A DNA stretch of 64,000 nt from Pectinatus frisingensis (GTDB lineage: Bacteria; Bacillota; Negativicutes; Selenomonadales; Selenomonadaceae), in the NCBI RefSeq assembly GCF_015732285.1, contig NZ_WIQU01000032.1, positions 626-64,625 on the forward strand, written 5' to 3'. Below the pieces are notes generated by a model that worked only from the letters and a program-made list of their open reading frames with translations, ran no database searches and had not been told where the DNA came from. Below are positions 35,102 to 45,093 of this stretch, one piece after another. The position numbers were made by a program, and so were the translations under genes. Each line of letters starts with the position of its first letter. Position 1 is the first letter of the stretch.

Positions 35102-36247
35102 TCAGGCCGGGTCTGCCGATTCGAAAACAGCGGCCACTTCTTTGAGCCAGCCGGTAATTTCGATATGCTGCGGGCACATTTTTTCGCATTGCCGGCAGTC
35201 AATGCAGTCGGAGGCCTTGCCGAAGGTTTTGGCATAATTATTGTAATATACAGATTCGATGCTGAGTGCAGGCTTGTTTGGCATCATGGAATGCTGTTTC
35301 TTGGTGTTGTACAGTGCAAAATAATTGGGGATGGCTATATTTTTCGGGCAGCCCTTCACACAATATTGGCAGGCTGTGCAGGGAATGGTAATGGATTCGT
35401 TGATGATATTGACAGCTTTGTTTATTACCTGATATTCTTCAGCTGACATTGGTTGAAAGTCCTGCATATAACCAACATTGTCTTTCAGCTGTTCCAGACT
35501 TGACATGCCGGAAAGCACCATCATGACACCTTGTAGGCTTGCTGCATAGCGGATTGCCCAGGAAGACGCCGACAGTTCCGGCCGGTGCCGCCGGAACAGC
35601 TCTGCCGCTTTTTCCGGTATATTTGCCAGCATGCCACCCTTCACGGGTTCCATGACGACAATCGGTTTGTTGTGTTTTCTGGCCGTTTCATAGCATTTTC
35701 GTGACTGAATGCTTTCATTTTCCCAATCCAGATAATTTATCTGCAGTTGAACAAAATCCATTTCCGGGTGTGCTGTTAATATCTCATCTAGCAAAACCGC
35801 TCTGTCGTGGAAGGAAAAGCCGATATTTTTAACCTTGCCGGCCTTTTTCTTTTCGGTAATAAATTTGAAGCTGTCAAATTTCTGAGCTATTTTGTAATTT
35901 TCAATTCCCAGGTTGTGCAAAAGGTAATAATCAAAATACTCAACTCCGCATTTATTTAATTGATCATTGAAAATGCGCTCCTGATCATCAGGGGTCTTGA
36001 GCATCATCGTCGGTAGCTTTGTCGCTAACGTGAAGCTGTTGCGGCTGTGGCGTTTTACAAGCGCTTCACGCACGGCTGTTTCACTTTGAAAGGCATGATA
36101 CATCCAGGCTGTATCGAAGTAGGTAAAGCCCTTCTTCAAAAATAAATCGACCATTTTTTCAATCTGACTCATATCGAAGCTTGTCGGGTCGTTTTGGTTC
36201 TTCAGCGGCAGACGCATAAAGCCGAAACCAAGTTTTTTTGTAGTCAT
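35102..36247 (-). CDS. Aldo/keto reductase with C-terminal 2x[4Fe-4S] domain
   Basis: This protein of about 381 residues has an AKR barrel with the Asp/Tyr (FDTAWMYH), Lys (ATKLPT) and His (YYLLHNLG) catalytic tetrad. Its ferredoxin-type tail has two clusters ([12 protein letters not shown] and [12 protein letters not shown]). Such fusions are common in anaerobes, and their substrate is generally unknown. I start at the ATG at 36247, with GGAGG 8 nt upstream; an ATG 15 nt earlier lies before that site. A promoter with a 19-bp spacer and a palindrome (36366-36396) indicates activation by a MerR-family protein. Confidence 0.88.
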   Translation of the reverse strand: MTTKKLGFGFMRLPLKNQNDPTSFDMSQIEKMVDLFLKKGFTYFDTAWMYHAFQSETAVREALVKRHSRNSFTLATKLPTMMLKTPDDQERIFNDQLNKCGVEYFDYYLLHNLGIENYKIAQKFDSFKFITEKKKAGKVKNIGFSFHDRAVLLDEILTAHPEMDFVQLQINYLDWENESIQSRKCYETARKHNKPIVVMEPVKGGMLANIPEKAAELFRRHRPELSASSWAIRYAASLQGVMMVLSGMSSLEQLKDNVGYMQDFQPMSAEEYQVINKAVNIINESITIPCTACQYCVKGCPKNIAIPNYFALYNTKKQHSMMPNKPALSIESVYYNNYAKTFGKASDCIDCRQCEKMCPQHIEITGWLKEVAAVFESADPA

Positions 36248-36365
36248 GTTTATTTCCTCCAATTTGTATTGACCTGCCGTGTTTCAACGTTTGCAAGCTG
36301 CCGGAGGGGCGGGTCTGTTTTTGGCAGCTTCTGAAATAAAATGTCAATAGATCCACTACAAATTA

Positions 36366-36396
36366 ATTCTATCACTTGGAGTTAACTCCATGTCAA
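36366..36396 (-). promoter_or_regulatory. MerR-type promoter of the aldo/keto reductase gene
   Basis: On the minus strand, TTGACA and TAGAAT are separated by 19 bp instead of 17. The spacer contains the perfect palindrome TGGAGTTAACTCCA (36377-36390). This is the classic over-long spacer that MerR-family activators untwist. Confidence 0.82.
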
Positions 36397-36428
36397 TAAA
36401 AATATATTAAAAAAATGAATATAAAATA

Positions 36429-36488
36429 GTACAGCATAAATAGATAGCGCGTCAAATGGATACGCTGTCCATTTATGCTGTATTTTTT
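36429..36488 (-). terminator. Hairpin after cysN
   Basis: TACAGCATAAAT and ATTTATGCTGTA pair, with further AGCG/CGCT complementarity inside, and flanking A/T runs on both sides. It lies just downstream of the cysN stop and would end the sulfate operon. Confidence 0.7.
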
Positions 36489-36497
36489 CGGTCTTAT

Positions 36498-38192
36498 TTA
36501 TATTATCCAGTAATTGTCGTTAAAAAGTATATGGCGCCATTTTGTGCAGTCTATCCATTTGTTCCAGAAATCAGCACTTTTTTTATTAATCTGATATTCA
36601 CTATAAAAGCGGTTGAAATCATACTGGCTGTGCACATTGATGGCAAAACCGCGGCTGTCCAGAAGTGGTACATTATATAGTTCATCATAGCTGTAACGAT
36701 CAATAGGCAGGATGGTTTTGATTTTGTTGTGGCGGACTTGTATAGCAGCTCTTTCGGGAAGAGCAATGATATCGACAGCGGATGGATAATTATAAGTCTT
36801 TCCCCTCAGCGGCAGTTCGTCATCAAGAGTGAATACAGCGCGTTCTTTTGTGGTCCGGGCAATTTTCATATCACGCATATTATAATAATATTCATCAAAT
36901 AAGTCGGCGGATATCTTGATGTCATTATAAATAAAATTATAATTTACCGAATCTGCAGTCTGCAAATTTTTGATGATACCGCAGGCGGCGGTCATATTGC
37001 TGAGGCGATCGACAAGAATAAAACTGCCCAAGGCAGGATAAACAGTAAATAAAGCGGCAACAGTTTTATTTGACAAAAGGATGTCACAGCTGGCTAATTC
37101 GTTCTTATTAAGCAAAGAAACTGATTGCTGGGAACCGTCGTTTACATCTGTTTGATAATTTATTTGCTTGATTACAGCAATTGTAGTGCTGGTGCCAAGT
37201 TGAAAAACATACTCATGGTTGAGCTGCAATGGTTCATCATCCATCCATAAAATGTCGGCAGTCAGCAATTTAGTGGGCGATGCTGATAAATTTTTGCTGA
37301 TTATGCAGCCGCGGGATATATCTACTTCACGGGAAAGCGCTATGGTGACAGCCTGGCCGGCAACAGTATGATCAGTTAGAGTGCCGGCGTTGTAGATAGC
37401 GCGGACAGTGGCCGTTTCACCGCTGGGCATAATAGTCACCTGATCGCCATCATGAAGTTCACCGCTTTCACATTGTCCTTGAAATCCGCGAAAAGTTTGA
37501 TCTGGGCGGCATACTCTCTGCACTGGCATATAAAAATCAGCAGATACAGTTTCATTAATTTTTATATTTTCTAATTTGCCTAACAGCGGCTGTCCGTTAT
37601 ACCATGGCATATTGGTTGATTTTGTCGTTACGTTGTCACCTTCAGTTGCTGATAATGGAATAATAGTGACGTTATTTAAACCTATTTGAGTAACAAGTTC
37701 ATTTATTTGTTGAAGTATTTTTTTAAATTTGGTTTCATCATAATCAATGATGTCCATTTTGTTTACGGCAAAGATAAAGTATTTTATTCCCATGAGATGG
37801 CAGATGCGGGCATGGCGACGAGTTTGAACCAACACTCCTTTTGCGGCATCTACAAGTATGACTGCAAGCTCGGCAAAAGATGCGCCAACTGCCATATTAC
37901 GGGTATATTCCTCGTGTCCTGGAGTGTCGGCGACGATGAAACTGCGGTGATTTGTGGTAAAATAACGATAAGCAACATCAATAGTGATGCCTTGCTCGTG
38001 TTCTGCCAGAAGACCATCAAGTAATAATGCATAATCAAGTTTGCCGCCGCGGCTGCCGGCTTGGCTTTCGAGTTCGAGAGTTTTTTCCTGGTCGGCATAT
38101 AATAGTTTTGCATCGTATAAAATATGGCCTATTAAGGTTGATTTTCCATCGTCAACACTGCCGCATGTTATAAATTTTAATAATCCGCTCAT
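36498..38192 (-). CDS. cysN: Sulfate adenylyltransferase GTPase subunit (CysN), with C-terminal extension
   Basis: This 564-residue protein is the EF-Tu-like GTPase that drives APS formation by CysD. G1 (GSVDDGKST), G3 (DTPGHEEYTRNM) and G4 (NKMD) are present. The usual CysN is about 475 residues. Here roughly 100 extra C-terminal residues follow the third domain (from about residue 460). They do not show an APS kinase P-loop, so this is not a CysNC fusion. The extension is rich in Tyr, Trp and Asn and is unassigned. The start overlaps the cysD stop by one base (TAATG). Confidence 0.92.
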   Translation of the reverse strand: MSGLLKFITCGSVDDGKSTLIGHILYDAKLLYADQEKTLELESQAGSRGGKLDYALLLDGLLAEHEQGITIDVAYRYFTTNHRSFIVADTPGHEEYTRNMAVGASFAELAVILVDAAKGVLVQTRRHARICHLMGIKYFIFAVNKMDIIDYDETKFKKILQQINELVTQIGLNNVTIIPLSATEGDNVTTKSTNMPWYNGQPLLGKLENIKINETVSADFYMPVQRVCRPDQTFRGFQGQCESGELHDGDQVTIMPSGETATVRAIYNAGTLTDHTVAGQAVTIALSREVDISRGCIISKNLSASPTKLLTADILWMDDEPLQLNHEYVFQLGTSTTIAVIKQINYQTDVNDGSQQSVSLLNKNELASCDILLSNKTVAALFTVYPALGSFILVDRLSNMTAACGIIKNLQTADSVNYNFIYNDIKISADLFDEYYYNMRDMKIARTTKERAVFTLDDELPLRGKTYNYPSAVDIIALPERAAIQVRHNKIKTILPIDRYSYDELYNVPLLDSRGFAINVHSQYDFNRFYSEYQINKKSADFWNKWIDCTKWRHILFNDNYWII

Positions 38193-39085
38193 TAGAAATA
38201 TCCTTCTCTCTTACGCCGTTCCATACTACCAATGGAATCTTTATCAATAGCGCGGCTGGCACGTTCTGAAGTGACAGCCTGCAATGTTTCAGTGATTATT
38301 TTGTCAAGTGTATCGGCTTCGGAAACGAATCCGCCGGTCAATGGATAACACCCCAAGGTGCGAAATCGTACTTTTTCCTGAGTTATTTTTTCACCAGGAC
38401 GAAGTTTCAGGCGATCGTCATCAACCATTATAATCATGCCGTCGCGTCGTATAATGGGACGGACTTTGGCAAAATACAGCGGAACAATCTCAATGTTTTC
38501 CCGTTTTATATATTGCCATATGTCTTTTTCGGTCCAGTTTGATATGGGAAAAATGCGCATACTTTCTCCTTTTTTTATGCGCGGATTATAGAGCTTCCAC
38601 ATTTCCGGTCTTTGGTTTTTGGGATCCCAGATCTGTGCTTCGTTACGAAAAGAAAAGATTCTTTCCTTAGCACGGGATTTTTCCTCGTCACGTCGTCCAC
38701 CGCCAAATGCAGCGGTAAACTGGTATTTTTTCAGAGCCTGCTTTAATGCTTGTGTTTTCATAATATCGGTATAAGCAGCTCCGTGATCAAATGGATTGAT
38801 GCCGCGTTTTATACCGTCCTGATTAGTGTATGTGAGCATAGTCAGATGATGCTTCTTGGCAATCCTGTCACGGAAGGCGATCATATCATGAAATTTCCAG
38901 GTTGTGTCAATGTGTAAAAAAGGAAAAGGCGGTTGTTCGGGATAGAAGGCTTTTAATGCCAAATGCAGCATTACCGAGCTGTCTTTACCGATAGAATAAA
39001 GCATCACCGGTTTTTCGCAGACGGCGGCGACTTCTCGTATTATGTAAATAGATTCTGCTTCGAGCTTATCTAAATGAGAGAGCAT
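38192..39085 (-). CDS. cysD: Sulfate adenylyltransferase catalytic subunit (CysD)
   Basis: This 297-residue PAPS-reductase-fold protein adenylates sulfate to APS. The pyrophosphate loop [18 protein letters not shown] is at about residues 29-46, and [16 protein letters not shown] is the characteristic family motif. It forms a heterodimer with CysN encoded immediately downstream. The length is normal. Confidence 0.95.
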   Translation of the reverse strand: MLSHLDKLEAESIYIIREVAAVCEKPVMLYSIGKDSSVMLHLALKAFYPEQPPFPFLHIDTTWKFHDMIAFRDRIAKKHHLTMLTYTNQDGIKRGINPFDHGAAYTDIMKTQALKQALKKYQFTAAFGGGRRDEEKSRAKERIFSFRNEAQIWDPKNQRPEMWKLYNPRIKKGESMRIFPISNWTEKDIWQYIKRENIEIVPLYFAKVRPIIRRDGMIIMVDDDRLKLRPGEKITQEKVRFRTLGCYPLTGGFVSEADTLDKIITETLQAVTSERASRAIDKDSIGSMERRKREGYF

Positions 39086-39110
39086 AATAATTCTCCTTTT
39101 AGTAATATTA

Positions 39111-39425
39111 TCAGTATTTATTAGCTGTGCGGCTGTCAGTTTCGATAGTTATCGGTTCTTTATCTGGCTGCCGGATTATCCATTTGGTGATATAGCCATT
39201 TTTTTCTATATTCATGCAGCTGCCTTGCCCGCCAATATCGGCGCCAAGGTAAAAACTGATAGCACCGGTGGGACATTCTTTCAAACAGGCGGTGCAGCCC
39301 CAGCAATCGCGTGGATAGACGATAACAGCTTTTTTATCGGGAGCAGTTTTGATTAATGAACCGGGGCAGATATCACTGCATTTACCGCAGCCGACACATT
39401 GCTGCCGGTCAATTAGTATGCTCAT
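39111..39425 (-). CDS. aprB: Ferredoxin-like APS reductase beta subunit (AprB)
   Basis: This 104-residue protein has two [4Fe-4S] motifs ([13 protein letters not shown] and [14 protein letters not shown]) and a short C-terminal segment with aromatic residues. It resembles the electron-transfer subunit of adenylylsulfate reductase but is shorter than the dissimilatory form of about 150-160 residues. It overlaps the aprA end by 17 bp. It passes electrons to the flavoprotein for APS reduction to sulfite and AMP. Confidence 0.85.
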   Translation of the reverse strand: MSILIDRQQCVGCGKCSDICPGSLIKTAPDKKAVIVYPRDCWGCTACLKECPTGAISFYLGADIGGQGSCMNIEKNGYITKWIIRQPDKEPITIETDSRTANKY

Positions 39426-41103
39426 AATATTCTCCTCGCTTTATTATTGGCCGGTAGATGATTTTTACTGTTCCGTTTTCCAGACGTGAGTTGACATATT
39501 TATAAAAAGAATTGTCAATAGTGGGATAATCGCTGTTTTCAGCAAAGCTGTGCCAGCGGGTTTCTTGGCGGGCTTCCAAGTGTTTGATAAGAAAACGGCA
39601 TATTGTAAGACGATCAAGCAGTTCATGAATGAGAGTTAGTTCCCGCATGTTGCCAGCGGAGAGACTCTGAGCTGTTTCATACAGTTTTACTATTGCTTTA
39701 CAGGCAATAGTAAGACCGGCACTGTTATATTTATAATTGGTTTTTATTCCGCCGGCATAATTGTCCATATTTTTTTGCATGGCATCTTCAATATCCTGTA
39801 TCGTAAAAATACCTGGTGCCGCAGTCAGGTATTTTTCTTCCTTTTGCTGATAATACTGGGCTATTTGGGTGAAATTAATGATATTATCATCAGAAACAGC
39901 AGAGCTTTGATGATATTTAATGATATTTTCAGCAGCAATGGCAGCTTCCGCCATCGTACCGGTGACATATTTTTGCGGACAGCCGCCGGCTGTATCCCCG
40001 GCAGCAAATAATCCTTTTATTGTTGTCTGCCGCTTAGTAGATATCCAAAAACCGGCGGCCGCATGACCACCTACTATATACGGTTCAGTTCCTTCAATTT
40101 CCACGTTATTATGATCAGGAGTACCCTGTTCGAGCCATCTGAGAGTCTGTGCGGGAGCCATATTCAAATAAGCTTTTTTTAAATCTAATACTTGTTCCGG
40201 AGATATTCCTTTCGTTTGCAGGTAACAAGGCCCATTGCCGGCAATGATCTCTTCTACTGTGCCATATAATCGGTTTGATGTTTCCATACCATACTTTTTT
40301 TCGTATATTTCACCGCGGGAATTTATCTGCCTGGCACCGACGCCTTGGGCAATGGTACCGGTAGGGGCAATTGTATCTTTGCAGCGTAAGGCAATAAAAC
40401 GCATTTCTAATGTAGTCATTTCAGCACCACTGCGCATACCGGCAGCCATACCGGCACCAGTATTAAATGGGCAATACCACATTTTATGCCGGGAAAAACC
40501 GGGATTGTTGGAGCGATAGATACCGGAGGCACCGCCAGTGCAGCAAAGCACCGTTTTTGCCTTTATGATATAGAGTATTGGTTTTAAGACATTGACAGCA
40601 ACAGCTCCATAAATAGTATTATTTTTGACAATAAAATCAATAATGCTGGTATGGTTATAAACTTCGACCGACGGTAATTTGGAAACGGCTGCCGCTAAAA
40701 TTGGTTTTATGTTTTCACCGTTGATCTTTATATTGCGCGGGCCACGTTCAACGTAACTGCCATCAGGATTTTTTAAAATAACCAAGCCTAATCGTTCCAA
40801 ATCGGCAGCACAATCGTTGAGACGCTGTGACATGGTGAATAGCAGATCACCGCGGGCAATACCGGCGGCATCGTGCTCGGCATAATCGACATAGGAATCA
40901 ACGGTATGGTTTTTGGTTATATAAGCATTGAGGGCATTCACACCGGCAGCCAGACAACCGCTGCGTTTTATGTGGGCTTTTTCGGCTATCAATATATGCA
41001 GTTTAGTGTTTCTGGCAAGATTTAAGGCGGCATAGCAGCCGGCTGTGCCGCCGCCGGCAATTAAAACATCGGTATGAAGATATTGCAAAATTAGCTTATC
41101 CAT
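39409..41103 (-). CDS. aprA: APS reductase-like flavoprotein (AprA-type)
   Basis: This 564-residue FAD protein belongs to the fumarate reductase/AprA superfamily. It has the N-terminal dinucleotide motif VLIAGGGTAGCYAALNLA, and the FAD motifs VLCCTGGASGIYR and GLFAAGDTAGGCPQ. Its place between sulfate transport and CysDN genes, and beside an AprB-like ferredoxin, marks it as an APS reductase. It is about 100 residues shorter than dissimilatory AprA, so an assimilatory role is more likely. No thioredoxin-dependent CysH is present in the operon. Confidence 0.87.
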   Translation of the reverse strand: MDKLILQYLHTDVLIAGGGTAGCYAALNLARNTKLHILIAEKAHIKRSGCLAAGVNALNAYITKNHTVDSYVDYAEHDAAGIARGDLLFTMSQRLNDCAADLERLGLVILKNPDGSYVERGPRNIKINGENIKPILAAAVSKLPSVEVYNHTSIIDFIVKNNTIYGAVAVNVLKPILYIIKAKTVLCCTGGASGIYRSNNPGFSRHKMWYCPFNTGAGMAAGMRSGAEMTTLEMRFIALRCKDTIAPTGTIAQGVGARQINSRGEIYEKKYGMETSNRLYGTVEEIIAGNGPCYLQTKGISPEQVLDLKKAYLNMAPAQTLRWLEQGTPDHNNVEIEGTEPYIVGGHAAAGFWISTKRQTTIKGLFAAGDTAGGCPQKYVTGTMAEAAIAAENIIKYHQSSAVSDDNIINFTQIAQYYQQKEEKYLTAAPGIFTIQDIEDAMQKNMDNYAGGIKTNYKYNSAGLTIACKAIVKLYETAQSLSAGNMRELTLIHELLDRLTICRFLIKHLEARQETRWHSFAENSDYPTIDNSFYKYVNSRLENGTVKIIYRPIIKRGEYYEHTN

Positions 41104-41115
41104 TGATGCACCTTC

Positions 41116-42177
41116 TTAAATTATGACTGAATTGTCGGCAGTGATAGCGGCATTTTCTATTTCGCATACAGAGTCGGCATTGATGAGATACATTTTTCGT
41201 ATAAGTACGATAACTTTTTCCTGCGGCCGCAGCAGTTCTCTGCCAGTCGGCCATATTGTTTTTAAGTCAATATTATTCAGTGTGACGATTATTTCCAGAT
41301 AAGCCCCACGGAAAGTTATCGCTTTTATGGTACCGGATTCAGCGCTATAGGTGTTTTTGACCTGCTCCTGTGGTTTGAACAGGCTGATAAATTCCGGACG
41401 AATTATTGCCGCCGGGAAATTTTTGTTGAATTGAAAACCTTTAAAATTGCCATAGTCGTTAATGAGCGAATTTTCACCTATGAATTGGGCAACAAATGGT
41501 GTTGCTGGTTTCTTATAAACGGAAATGGGAGAGCCGCTCTGTTCGACTTTACCCCTGTTGATAATCAGAATTTCGTCAGCTACTTCATTGGCTTCTTCCT
41601 GGTCATGAGTAACAAAGATGCTGGTGATGTTTAGTTCTTTTATAGTGTTTTTAAGCCATTGGCGAAGATCGTGACGAACCTTGGCATCGATGGCGGCAAA
41701 TGGTTCGTCAAGCAGCAGCACTTTTGGTTCGGGAGCAATGGCACGGGCAAAAGCTGTGCGTTGCTTTTGTCCACCGGATAACTGTACAGGATATCGTCCG
41801 CCTAAACCGTCGAGACCGATTAACTTAAGTAATTCATTTACACGCTGCTTAATTTGTTTAGGAGGAAACTTTTTTATCTGCATGCCAAAGGCAATATTAT
41901 CGAACACTGTCATATATCTAAACAAGGCATAATTTTGAAATACGAAGCCAATACCGCGTTTGGCGGGAATAGTATCATTAATGCGCTGGCCGTCGATAAA
42001 AACATCGCCGCTGTCAGGCGTTTCCAAGCCGGCCAGAATTCGCAGGATAGTTGTTTTTCCGCTGCCTGACGGCCCTAAAAGAGCTGATAATGAACCCTTG
42101 GATAAAGAAAAGTTGACATTATCTGAAGCTTTATAAGCACCAAAACTTTTATTTACGTTTCTAAACTCAATATACAT
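41116..42177 (-). CDS. cysA: Sulfate/thiosulfate ABC transporter ATPase (CysA)
   Basis: This protein of about 353 residues has Walker A (GPSGSGKTT), the signature LSGGQKQRTAFARA, Walker B (LLLDEPFAA) and a C-terminal TOBE-like regulatory domain. It powers sulfate import with CysT and CysW. I start at the ATG at 42177, with AAGGAG 7 nt upstream; a 12-codon longer frame overlaps cysW. Confidence 0.94.
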   Translation of the reverse strand: MYIEFRNVNKSFGAYKASDNVNFSLSKGSLSALLGPSGSGKTTILRILAGLETPDSGDVFIDGQRINDTIPAKRGIGFVFQNYALFRYMTVFDNIAFGMQIKKFPPKQIKQRVNELLKLIGLDGLGGRYPVQLSGGQKQRTAFARAIAPEPKVLLLDEPFAAIDAKVRHDLRQWLKNTIKELNITSIFVTHDQEEANEVADEILIINRGKVEQSGSPISVYKKPATPFVAQFIGENSLINDYGNFKGFQFNKNFPAAIIRPEFISLFKPQEQVKNTYSAESGTIKAITFRGAYLEIIVTLNNIDLKTIWPTGRELLRPQEKVIVLIRKMYLINADSVCEIENAAITADNSVII

Positions 42178-42181
42178 ATTG

Positions 42182-42994
42182 TTACTCCTTGACCTGATGC
42201 CATTTATATTCAACGATATTTTTCAAAACCAGCAGAATTATTGCCAGAACAACAAGAATTGTAGATACAGCAAAGGCATCTGTCATTTTGAAATCGTTGT
42301 ACAAAATTTCTATTAGTAATGGAAGGGTATCAGTTTTCCCCCGCAGATGGCCTGAAATAACTGATACGGCACCAAATTCTCCCATGGCACGGGCGGTGCA
42401 TAAAATAATACCGTAAAGCAGTGCCCATTTGATATGCGGGAATGTTATCCGCCGAAAAATGGTAAGACCACTGGCCCCCATCAGGGCGGCGGCTTCCTCT
42501 TCCTGCGTACCGCGTGAATGTAAAACAGGCATTATTGTGCGAGCGATAAAAGGCAGCGTCACGAAAATAGTCACCAAAATAATGCCAGTCACAGCGAAAA
42601 CAATTTTTATATGGAAAAAATTTAATATTGGCTGAGTCCAGCCAATACGGCCAAAAGTCAAGGAGAAAATGAGCCCGGCAATAACAGGAGAGATTGTGAA
42701 GGGAATATCGATAAGTGTGGTCAAAAGTTTGCTGTGTCTGTATTGAAATCGCGTTAATGCCCAGGCAGCAAACAGACCGAAGATGGTGTTGCAGAGCACT
42801 GCTGTCCCGGTAGCCAATAAAGTCAAACTTAAAGCATGTAGTGTGAATTTATCGCTGATGACGTTAAAATATGGCGAAAAACCATTATGGAAAGCCTCAT
42901 TGATAATAACGTACAAGGGTAGTATCAGCATAATGAATATAAAGATAATGCTAATGCCTATTAACAGATATCTGACAGAAAATATTTTTGACAA
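42182..42994 (-). CDS. cysW: Sulfate ABC transporter permease (CysW)
   Basis: This permease of about 270 residues has six membrane helices and the EAA loop (EEEAAALMGASGLTIFRRITFPH) that docks CysA. I choose the TTG at 42994, because GGGGAGG lies about 11 nt upstream and the frame then begins just after cysT. The longer ATG at 43054 lies inside cysT. Confidence 0.92.
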   Translation of the reverse strand: MSKIFSVRYLLIGISIIFIFIMLILPLYVIINEAFHNGFSPYFNVISDKFTLHALSLTLLATGTAVLCNTIFGLFAAWALTRFQYRHSKLLTTLIDIPFTISPVIAGLIFSLTFGRIGWTQPILNFFHIKIVFAVTGIILVTIFVTLPFIARTIMPVLHSRGTQEEEAAALMGASGLTIFRRITFPHIKWALLYGIILCTARAMGEFGAVSVISGHLRGKTDTLPLLIEILYNDFKMTDAFAVSTILVVLAIILLVLKNIVEYKWHQVKE

Positions 42995-42998
42995 TTTA

Positions 42999-43862
42999 TT
43001 ATCGACCTCCCCTGATAAGGCGCTGCTGATATATTTGCAATGAATTAATCGCAAACATAATAAGGAATGAAAACAGCAGCATCACTATGGCGATGGAAGT
43101 TGCTTCTGTATAATTGAATTGCTGTAGTTTAATCATTATGAGAAGTGGGACAATTTCACTTTTAAACGGCATGTTGCCGGCGATAAATATGACACTGCCG
43201 TATTCTCCTACTGCACGGGCAAAGGCCAGTCCTCCTCCAAGTAATAAAGCAGGTATAAGTTCCGGTAAAATTATGCGGCGAAAGATTGTGAATTTGCCTG
43301 CACCAAGTGTGTAAGCAGCTTCTTCAAAGACCGGATCGATATTTTTTAAAACAGGTTCAACTGTCCTGACTACAAAAGGAATGGTGACGAATATTAAAGC
43401 CATGCTGATGCCAATGGGCGAATAAGCAATCTTTATGCCTATTGGTGCTAAAAACTGACCAATAAGACCGGTCGGAGAATATAGTGCTGCTAAAGATATA
43501 CCGGCAACTGCTGTAGGAATGGCAAAGGGCAGTTCAATGAGTCCGTCAATAAGGTCTTTCCCGGGGAATTCATATCGTACAAGAACCCAGGCCAGTATAG
43601 TCCCAAAGAAACAATTGACGGCTGCAGCGGTCAATGCACAGATAAAACTTATCCGATAACTGGCAATGACACGGCTGTCGAGGATAACAGATGTAAATTT
43701 CTGCCATGTTATACCATTAGTGACAACTGCAATAGAAATAAGCGGTATCAGAATAATAAAACTTATATAAAAAATAGTTATACCCAATGACAGATTGAAA
43801 CCAGGGATAATTGATACCCGGTGGTTATTTTTTTTGGTAAATTTGATCAAAGATACCGCCAT
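42999..43862 (-). CDS. cysT: Sulfate ABC transporter permease (CysT/CysU)
   Basis: This permease of about 287 residues has six helices and the EAA motif [19 protein letters not shown]. It begins [17 protein letters not shown], as other CysT proteins do, after a short polar N-terminus. The start is uncertain: the ATG at 43862 overlaps the binding-protein gene by 38 bp and has its purine site directly against it. A TTG four codons later is an alternative. Confidence 0.92.
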   Translation of the reverse strand: MAVSLIKFTKKNNHRVSIIPGFNLSLGITIFYISFIILIPLISIAVVTNGITWQKFTSVILDSRVIASYRISFICALTAAAVNCFFGTILAWVLVRYEFPGKDLIDGLIELPFAIPTAVAGISLAALYSPTGLIGQFLAPIGIKIAYSPIGISMALIFVTIPFVVRTVEPVLKNIDPVFEEAAYTLGAGKFTIFRRIILPELIPALLLGGGLAFARAVGEYGSVIFIAGNMPFKSEIVPLLIMIKLQQFNYTEATSIAIVMLLFSFLIMFAINSLQIYQQRLIRGGR

Positions 43863-44850
43863 CCTTAAAGTGAGTTTCCTGGACTTTATCCCAGCCGCCG
43901 AATAGTGGATCGTTTATAGTGGCCAACTTGATATTTAAATCAAATGTATCGGCATATTGTTTTAAAATATTTTCATCGGTCGGTCTGTAGAAATTATCGG
44001 CAGCAATTTTTTGCGCTTCCGGAGAGTAAAGATAATTAAGATATTCCTCAGCCAATTCACGGGTTCCGTGTTCATCGGCAATTTTGTCGACAACAGCGAC
44101 AGAAGGCTGGGCAAGGATGCTTATCGATGGAGACACTATTTGGAATTCATCAGGATGTTCTTTTAAAGACAGATATGCTTCATTTTCCCAAGCCAGCAGC
44201 ACATCGCCCTGTCCGTTCTCTACGAAGGTAGTTGTCGCACCGCGCGCACCGGAGTCTAAGACAAGAACATTGTTGAAGAGTTTTTTCATGTATTTTTTCA
44301 TTTGTTCTTCATTGCCCTGATAGGCATTGTTGGCATAGGCCCAAGCGGCTAAATAATTCCAGCGTGCTCCGCCGGACGTTTTAGGATTGGGTGTTATGAT
44401 ACTGATATCAGGTCTTATCAGATCATTCCAGTCCTTTATATTTTTGGGGTTGCCCTTACGTACTAAAAAAACAATGGTTGATGTATATGGTGAACTGTCA
44501 TGTGGAAAGGAACTGAGCCAGCCTTTTTTTATGAGACCGGTTTTTTCAATGGCTGTTATATCGTACTCCAGTGCCAGCGTAACCACATCGGCATCATTAC
44601 CCTCAATAACAGAGCGGGCCTGGGCCCCGGAACCGCCATGCGATTGGGTTATTGTGACAGCTTGGCCGGTTTTTTCCTGCCAGTGCTTGATAAAGGCTGC
44701 GTTATAGGCAGCGTATAGTTCTCGTGTAGGATCATATGATACATTTATGAGCTGATTATTGGAAGAGGCAGATTGTTCATCGCTTTTACATCCTGCTAAA
44801 ACTGACGAAATAATAATAAAAATAGCAAATAGAATAAACTTTTTGTTCAT
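43825..44850 (-). CDS. sbp: Sulfate-binding lipoprotein (Sbp/CysP)
   Basis: This 341-residue periplasmic binding protein has a lipobox (SSVLAGC near residue 20), then the family motifs [41 protein letters not shown] and [24 protein letters not shown]. It captures sulfate for the CysTWA importer. AGGAGG lies 8 nt before the ATG. It is the first gene of the sulfate operon, behind a leader with a terminator. Confidence 0.95.
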   Translation of the reverse strand: MNKKFILFAIFIIISSVLAGCKSDEQSASSNNQLINVSYDPTRELYAAYNAAFIKHWQEKTGQAVTITQSHGGSGAQARSVIEGNDADVVTLALEYDITAIEKTGLIKKGWLSSFPHDSSPYTSTIVFLVRKGNPKNIKDWNDLIRPDISIITPNPKTSGGARWNYLAAWAYANNAYQGNEEQMKKYMKKLFNNVLVLDSGARGATTTFVENGQGDVLLAWENEAYLSLKEHPDEFQIVSPSISILAQPSVAVVDKIADEHGTRELAEEYLNYLYSPEAQKIAADNFYRPTDENILKQYADTFDLNIKLATINDPLFGGWDKVQETHFKDGGIFDQIYQKK

Positions 44851-44873
44851 GAAATGCCCTCCTGTTATAAAAT

Positions 44874-44924
44874 AAAAAAAGGTCAGAGGAATTAATTTAA
44901 CAATGTTAATTAATTCCTCTGACC
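44874..44924 (-). terminator. Leader terminator (attenuator) upstream of sbp
   Basis: On the minus strand GGTCAGAGGAATTAATT and its complement form a stem of about 18 bp, followed by seven T residues. It lies 24 bp before the sbp start codon, inside the 5' untranslated region. An overlapping upstream hairpin (CTGATTAG-AAAA-CTAA-AGG-TCAG) would sequester its 5' arm, as an antiterminator would. Confidence 0.82.
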
Positions 44925-45007
44925 TTTAGTTTTCTAATCAGCCAGTAATTATTATAAAGACTATACACAATAACACTATGAAACGATAAAAAATAACTAT
45001 GAAGCTG

Positions 45008-45036
45008 ATAATAACACATTAAAACTGTATCGTCAA
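45008..45036 (-). promoter_or_regulatory. Promoter of the sulfate operon
   Basis: On the minus strand TTGACG (45036-45031) and TATTAT (45013-45008) are 17 bp apart, predicting a leader of about 150 nt before sbp. Confidence 0.75.
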
Positions 45037-45093
45037 GAGATAAGCTAAATCCGTTCATAAAAAATATTGATAAATTTATCAATAGAAGGGAAC

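Noticed and set aside
36498-38192. CysN-CysC fusion
   Set aside because: The C-terminal extension lacks an APS-kinase P-loop.
44851-45036. SAM or T-box riboswitch before the sulfate operon
   Set aside because: The conserved SAM-I core and the T-box sequence are not visible; only a terminator and a possible antiterminator are.
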